From assembly GCA_963585895.1 (NCBI GenBank), contig CAUZXS010004374.1, forward strand, positions 1 to 64,000: DNA of 64,000 nt. Reading direction: 5' to 3'. The notes below the pieces were generated by a model. That model was not told where the DNA came from. It did no database searches and saw only the letters and a list, made by a program, of their open reading frames with translations. A program made the position numbers and the translations under genes. Shown here piece after piece: positions 12,291 through 20,975 of the stretch (the first letter of the stretch is position 1; each line of letters opens with the position of its first letter). The DNA comes from Sepioteuthis lessoniana. Taxonomy: Eukaryota > Mollusca > Cephalopoda > Myopsida > Loliginidae.

Positions 12291-15200
12291 ACTTGCCTGC
12301 ATCAAGTGATGAGGCTTCACTTCTAGAGTTCTATGGAGTATGGAGTACCCCTTCATTGCCATTACTTCCAGATCCGCTCTGCTCCGAATCATTGTATCTA
12401 TTAGTCTTATTTAGGAGTCAAATAGATCTGTTTGAAAATTATTCCTATTAGATAGGAAAACTTAGAACCATATAACTATGTGCAAATTATTTATATCAAC
12501 AATAATTACTTGAAAGTATAATTATTTACTAAGGATTAATATTATTAGTTTCTTGAAATTATAAAATTGCTTGTAAATTATTGGTGTTAGATAGGAATAC
12601 CTGAAACCATATAACTGTGTGCAAGCAAATGATTATTATCTAATAGGAATAGTTACTTTAAACCATATAGTTGTGTATAAATTATTAATATCAGACAGGA
12701 ATACTTGATACTATAGCCTCATTTCCTGTCTGAGGTTTTTTTATGACAGATGATGATTGTCATATCTTTTCCGCACTGACGTAAGACTGCACCATCTGGT
12801 TATGCACCTGAACTAGACACACTGAGTAGTCCAAAGCCTTACCAAGGTAAATAATAAAATATGATTAATGAAAAATGATTAATATAAAAAAATCATTCCT
12901 TAATTATATACAGTAGGCTACTATTTACATGTACCTGTACAGAATAGATTACCATTTACATTTGTAAATACTGAGTAGGTTTCCATTTATGTGTACAAAA
13001 TTGACCCTTGAAAACATGTTCCTTTTAGCTGGCGCTGTAGAATATGCTGACTGCATCTCTGCAAGTGGGTAAATCCCTCTTAATGGGACCACTTTTTGAC
13101 CATGTGTAGCAACCTATAATATTTGAGAACATGATCCTGGTTGCTAATAGTCTATGACCTGTATACCAAGTGGTCATGTGACCCACAACACTCCATTTTG
13201 GATCTTAGCTTTGACTAGCGATTGGAGAGGCCCAATCTGATCAATTGGCTGGTAATGTCAAGCCCTAGCACCTATATGATTGACTCCTGACCATATTCTT
13301 CAAATTGTGCTCTTGTAGCAAGTAAACACCCAACTTTTTTATCTCAAAAGTGCTATAAGGTGTAGTGGCTGTTGGATCTCAGTCAAAGTGAATGACTATC
13401 CCCCTGAGTAAATTTCCACCAAAAGTTGGACTCTGTGGTGGGTGGTAGAGCACAGTTCCAGTAAATAATAAAAAACAAAGTATATGGCAAATACAAACAA
13501 AAAACCAAAACAAAATTTTTCTGAATCCGATTCAGAAAAGGGAATAACAGAATTCCTAATATTTATTATCATCAAAGAAGAAACTTGAAGAAACTCCTTT
13601 AGATAAATTGTCCCTTTCTTAATTAAAAAAAAATCTCTTGCAGAACAAACTCTTGAACTGTGAAAAAAATTAGAAACAGCAATTTACTTGCAGAGGTAGA
13701 TAACAAAAATCATGCTGAAAACTTAATCAAAATAAACACTTTCCAGAAGTTGAAATGCAAAACTTACCCACATAAACAGCTTAACATTTCAAAGAGAGTT
13801 ATCAGAAAAAGGAAGTTATCTCTAGCTCCACCAAAGAACATAAAAACAGCCTTAGGAAAGCAAGGGATTACTGACTACAAATGGATAACCATTTGAAGTG
13901 GGTGGTGAAAAATATATAAACATATATTTTGACATTTAGCAAATAAATTATAAGTGAAAATTGAATACTGTCTTGAAAAAATAGAACAATACATCCTCAC
14001 ACCCTTAAGGTGCTTTAAATGTCAAAAATATGAATACCACTGAAGTATATGCAGACATGTGGAAGGTGTGGCCAAAAAGACCCAGACCAAATGAAGCAAG
14101 ATTGTTCAACAAAACTAAATTCTCAAACTGTCAAGAGAACCATCCTGCATTTTCAAGAACTTGCAAGATATACAAAATAGAGGGGGGGGAATCGTGGAGG
14201 TGAAGTATAGAAGAAATATAGCATTTCTAGGAACAAGGAAAATAGTGGAATTCTATATGAAAGATAATACTGTCATACAGAAAGCAAGTTAAATCAACAT
14301 CATTAACAAACGAGATCAATACAGAGCTCTCATCAAAAATCTAGTATAACTAGGATCAAACAATTGGCCTCAGTTTCAAGAACAGTTTTAAAAAAAACTA
14401 CACTCAGCTGAAATCTATCCAACAGAAACATAAAAAAATCATAACAAACAGCCACACCAAAATCACAACAAACAGCCAAAAAAATATCTACTGGAGACTT
14501 CAAATCTCCAACTGAAACAAGTACTGTAAAAGAAAGATCGCACAGATCACCGTTCTGTCCACTAATTCCGATAATAGACACTAGTTAACTCTGGAAAACC
14601 CTATATCGCAAATTCAAAACCAAACACCAAAGCAAACTATGAAAAATCAAAATACAATATAACTACTCCCAGCAAAACCTGAACCTTTATACATTCATGC
14701 AAAAAGATCACCTATAAAGCATACACCTGTGAAACGAAATTTGTTACTAACCTTTGTCTTGTGTTCTAACAATTCATTTAAAAACAAAAAATATTTACCT
14801 ACAAACTATTCATTTCCAAATCATATATGTAAAAATCAAGATTTAACATTAAATAACCAACCAAGCAATCCAAAATCAAAACCATATCTGTGTACAGAAT
14901 AGACCGTCATTCAGTTGTAATGGTCGAGAATTGTACTCTATTTACATATGTGAAAATAGATTAATACTGCTATTTATGTTTACAGAACAGACTTCAATTT
15001 CTGTGTACAGTTAAAGAATAAGCCCTTAGTAAAACGTTTGAGTACAAAAAAGGCCTGCATTGAAATTTTATAACTCAGTGTGAAAAAATGATTATTATTA
15101 TATAAGAATAGTTATTTTAAATCATATAATTGTGGATAAATTATTACTATTCGATAGGAATAGTTTAAACCATACAACTGTGTGCAAACAAATGGTTTAA

Positions 15201-18200
15201 GACAAATAAAAGTGATATTTTATAAAAAATTCTATAGAATTAGGAAAATGTACTTATAACTGAATCAAACATTTCCACATGAATCAAATTTCAGCATTTA
15301 ATAACCCATAAGGAGTTGATATGCCATTAAATAAACCAAAATGATCTAGAAGTCTTTTTTTTTTTTTTTTTTTTTTTTTTTTGTTTAATGATTGTGTTCT
15401 CAAACTGTTTGAAATTGATTCCAGTGATTACTAACAAAAATTACTGACTTTACTCTACATTTTCATTCAATTTGTCTCTGCCAACAAAAATAAGGTCTTT
15501 ACTCAATTACGATTTTCACACCCCTTTCTCCCACATGGGGCATGTTTTTATGATTGGCTGATATATTCAGTTAAAAAAAACTGCATAAACCACTCTCACA
15601 AATTCTCCTTGTTCGAGACGGCATTTTATTTTAAATTGAGGTGTTAGGGCGCCATGTTTCTTTTTTCTCTCTCTTGGACATACTATTCATTCTGCGTGCT
15701 TGCTTTACCATACAAGTTAATTTGTCTTCTCTTTTTTGTTTGATTCTTCCACAGATTGCAGACACTTGTGTAAGATTCTGTGATTAAGTAAATCAACATT
15801 ATTTTTATTTCTAAAAAAATATATATATATATATCCACTGGCTTTTCAATATTTCTTTTCAAACTTTTTTTCCCCAGGTTTATCCCTTTGTGGGTTGGTG
15901 CTCGTGGAATTGAATTTGATTGGAAATATATTCAGATGAGTTTTGACTCAAATGTCAGTTTGGTAAGTGTATTCATTCTTATTTAATATTTTCTTTTATT
16001 TTTTAGTAAATGTATTTTTGCTCTTTGTATCAAATCACCTGGTTACTGTAATATAAGTGTTTGATGTGCAAGTTGGTGATCTTTGTCTAGTGGTAGACTG
16101 TTGAAAGATTCTGTTGTCCTTGTGAGTTCCTACTTTATGTAAAATATTGATTGGAGAAGTTGGACAATTTAGGAAATTTCCTTCTTTTAAATTGTCCAAC
16201 CACCTTTGACCATATGGAAGTTAGGGCAGCAGGATTAAAGTGAAATCTCCCCTTTTCTTAATACCTGATGTTCTGTCATCAGCTGGTTACTTTTTATACA
16301 TTTTTATGTATAAAAATCATGTGATCATACATATACTGTAATTATTCATGTATATTATACACCTTTTTCCTACATTTTTAAGCCTAAAAGTTAGGTCTGT
16401 GTATTATACACAAAATTTAATATTAACTTTTTATCTGGCTATGTTGATCCCCATATTCAGGATGGTATGATCAAATGTACCTTTTATCTATGATCCAAAC
16501 TGACTAACGTGTCACAATTCCACTTTATACCCTACAGAGAAATGGCTATTGGAATGTGTGCCTGTTTATAATTTTGTTTCTTCTCATGTGAACTTAGTTT
16601 TGCCTCAAGCTTGTTGCATTTTTGTGTAAACCTGTCCATGAGTTGGTACTGAATATTGTGTAAATGTTTAGTTTCAAAACATAAACTGAATAAATTTCAT
16701 TTTTTTTAGTCTATATGAACCAGATAAAAAGATTGAACAAATGTTAAATTTACCCACTACAAATTCTAAAAAGTCTGTGTACATTATATATAAGATGTCA
16801 ATTTTTTTTTTTTTTTTTTTTTTTTTCAGAATTTCTTGGGGAGGGGTCACTGTGGTGTAATGGTTAAAGCGCTGGACTGTGGAATCGTAGTACGCGAGTT
16901 TGAACTCTATTCGCGCAATTACGTTCACTTTCGAACATATACCCTTGGGAAAGATATGAACCCCCTTATCCTTCCATCGATGGATTAAATAGTATCACTG
17001 CTGTCCTTCTAAAAGGATGGATTTGGCATTAAATAACCCAAGAAGGTTGATATGCCATTAAATAACAAACCTAAACCTCAGAATTACTTAGTCTTAAATA
17101 GGTGGTGGATATTATACACGAGTTCATGTTAAATGTAAATAATTATGGTAACACTATAAATATGATAAAAAATTTTGAAATAAAATTTTTAAATATTATC
17201 AAATGGTGTTGTGGCTAACATGCTTGACTGCAACCTTGAAGTAAGTGATAATGAACTCCAGTCATGCTATTGTTTTCTTTCAGACTAAAGGTTTGAAACC
17301 GATATCCTTTCAACTATGTGTTAAATAGTACCACTACTGTTCTTCTACAAGGATGGCTTTGGCATTTAAATAACCCACAATGATATGCCAATGAACAAAG
17401 AAACCAAACTAAAACTTATGGCTGAAATACTTGCATATTTCTAGTTTGCATAAGTTGTTTTTACTTGGGCACAGCTAAAAAGTCAGAATTTTAAATGAGA
17501 TTTTGTTAGAATCTTGCAAATAATGAATCTTGAAGGCAAACCTAAAATTAAAGCAAAATATGCATCTTAAATAAAATGTTAAAATAGATGTGCTGACAGC
17601 ACAGATCCCCTTGATTCTCTCTTGGCATCTGTCCCTCTTGGTCATCACTCTTGGCAAGTCCTCTTGACAGTATCCAATGTCTGCACTGAGCTGATGAATG
17701 TAAGTTTTTGCTGGTGTGTCTGGGGTGCTGCTTTGAGGATTTATTGAACAGTATGCAGCATCTTTGTGTAGTTCCCTTCTAGCTTTTTCTCCTGGTGTTT
17801 TGTTAAAATCCAGGTGGTACAGACATACAATAGTTCTGACATGCCTTCAGTTTGGAAGAATGCTCTTTTTTTTTTTTTATTATCAAAGAGATCGGATTTC
17901 CATGTCGTTAAGTTTTCAATAGCAGTCCATGCTTACCTATGTAAATGTTAACATCATTTTTAGTCAATGAGATACTACTAAGATATAGGAACTAGTCTAC
18001 TAATTTCAGAGGGTTGCCATTTAGTGAGAAGATGGCACCATCTTAATTAAAACACATGAATTCTGTTTTATCTGAGCTCATGTGACGGTTGATGCCTCTT
18101 TCTGTTTGCTTCAGAAATTTGGTTTGAGCAGGTGAATTTGCTAGGTTTGCTTATTTCTGTCTTGGTAGATATAGCTTGAGTCCTGATACATTTTTAACAC

Positions 18201-19095
18201 ACTTTTTATATGTGAATACCTCATCAGTGGTGGTGGGGGGGCTTTCAATATACTGACTGTACCCTCTGCAGAAGTATAACACTCTCAAAAAGTATGACAC
18301 TAAATTGCATCAAATGATGAAGCTCCAATTACCCTCAAATTCTCTCTGATCTGGAGTGCTAGTACTTGTTAGGGTCTCATTGAAAAGAAACTAACATTCT
18401 TTGTTTGCTACAAAACCTTACATATTTCTAGACTGATTGAGTGTTGTCTTTTTGTGTTTCTTTTTATCTCTTTGCAGATCCAACACATTAGCACAGCATT
18501 ACTTGTGTGGTTGTGGTCCAGAAGTGATCTTCGAAAAACACTCTTTCCTGTTGTCTTCCTTCTTCTTATTCTCAGCTGTTTCCGGCCACTGATTGTCGAG
18601 TAAGTTTTCTGTGATTTTCATTTTAATTCTTGTCTCATCATAACGTTGAACTTTCAAAGTCAGACATAAGGTGAAGTGAGTTACACCCTTTACAGATGAT
18701 CAGGATCTGTCAGATATCATTCATTGTATACTGACTGAATTAAATTTGACAATGAGGAAGCTCTTTTAAAATTTGTTAAATGTATTATTATTATTATTAA
18801 ATTGCATGATTTTACTGCTACCCACTTAAGCATCCTATTTATTTTATGTTATCATTAACGTCAAATAAAGAAATTGGAGGACATACTTAATAATGAAAAT
18901 TTCATAGTTGTCTCTTTTGAGAACTCATGAATAGTGAGAATGCTGACCTCAAATTATTATTTTCCTGTACACAGTTTAGAATATGCCACCTGCGGACCCC
19001 CCCCTTCAAAAAAAAGGGTGTCCTGAGTATGAAACGATATAAAAGAAGCTTTGGAATAAAGGTCTCTTAAAAAATGCAGTTTTAATACACTCATA

Positions 19096-19127
<32 letters not shown>

Positions 19128-20934
19128 AAAGCATGTTTGATTAAAAAATAAAGACACATTTTGTCTATATAATTTTATTAAGATCCTTTTGAGTTTTCTG
19201 ACAAGCATCTTGGTTTTAGATTGGAATTGGTATAGGAATTTACCAAAATTGTCCCGAGCACTTTTGGACGTTTCATAGGCCATTGTCAGGTTGTTTGCAT
19301 GTGCAAAGAGTTTTTTTGTTTTTTTTTTAAGTTTTTAGGTTTTTTATAACATTACAATGATACCCTGATGATGGCCGATGAAAGGTTCAAAAGCTTTCGG
19401 GACAATTTTGTTAAATTCATCAACCAATTCCAACCTAAAACCAAGACACTTGTCAGAAAACTTGAAAGGATCTTAATGAAATTATATAGACAAAATGTGT
19501 CTTTATTATTTCATCAAACATGCTTAAATGAAAGACTGCTGCTCAACTACACACGTACACATATATAATAATGATAATATAGTAGACTCATAGTCTTTAG
19601 ATGTGAACATGAAAGAAGCTTTCGAAAGGTAAAGACCTCTAAAAAAAGACTAACATTCTTTTGATGCATCCTAATATATAACATTAATTACAACTAGACA
19701 CTGCCCCTGATTCAGGTTTGCCCAGTCGGCTGGGGCTGTAGAATACACCAACTGCTTCTCTGCAGAAGGGTAAGACCCCCCCCCGCACCAGTGAGTGTCC
19801 TTGATATGACACTAAACAAGATGATGGTGAGGTTTCAGTAATGCAGGAGCTTTGAGGAATGTGGAGTACCCCTTTATTGCCATCGCTCCCGTGTCCACTC
19901 TGGCCTGGAGTGGTAGCACCTGATTGAGGCCTATCTATGGGTTAAATAGAACTAATCTGTGTACTTATGCTAAACTGAATTGCTTGAAATAGAACTGTTT
20001 TGCCACTGAAACTGTACTTACGCTAAACTGAATTGTTTGAATTAGAACTGTTTGACTAAACTGAATAGCTTGAAATAGAAATATTTTTGACAATTAAATT
20101 GTGTACTCATATTAAACTGAATTGTTTGAAATAGAACTGATTATTTGTATAAAAATGAATTTGGCGTTAAATAACCTACAAAGGTTGATATGCCATAAAA
20201 CCCAACCAACCAACAAACCTGATGCAGGTGTACAGTCTATGGATCTGTGGGTAGTATGCACTACAAGTAGTCAAATAGCAGAGCTAACTGTAATTGTAAA
20301 ATAATGTGAAGAAAAACCCTAAGGTGTTTTATTGAATAATTGGAGAGATGGTGACTAGAAGAATGGATTGATAATCGATAATCAAATATATAGAAATAAA
20401 TGGGAAGAACAGTTAAAAGAATCAAACCTTAAATATGTTTTAAAGTTTGATAGAATTCTGAAAGGAAGTGTTCATTTTTTTCTCATGAAAAATTTGTTTC
20501 AGATTTGGTTGAAACACATTCATTAGTCATTAGTGGACAGTGATAAAAGATTCAGTTAAGGATCTTTTAACCTTCTGTTAATGACTACATGAAATTATTG
20601 TTCTAAGAGGATGGCTTTAGCATTAGATAACTCACAAAGGTTAATATACCATTAAATAAACAAACCAAATCTATAACAATGATACAAGATTATATTGATA
20701 CTATGACTAAAGATACACAGTCATATGATAATATAGCAGAATTATAGTTTTTAGATGTGAATATGAAAGAAGCTTTGTAGTAAAGGCCTCTAAAAAAACT
20801 AACATTCTTTTAATACATTCTAATACATATACATATATATAATATTGATGATGTAACAGTCATAATCTTTAGATGGGAACATGATAGAAACTTGAGAGGC
20901 CTCAAAATGACTAACATTCTTTTGATACATTCTA

Positions 20935-20975
<41 letters not shown>

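Noticed and set aside
16847-16920. tRNA gene
   Set aside because: A and B boxes are present but the sequence is the head of a SINE with body and tail. The acceptor stem does not close and many diverged copies exist.
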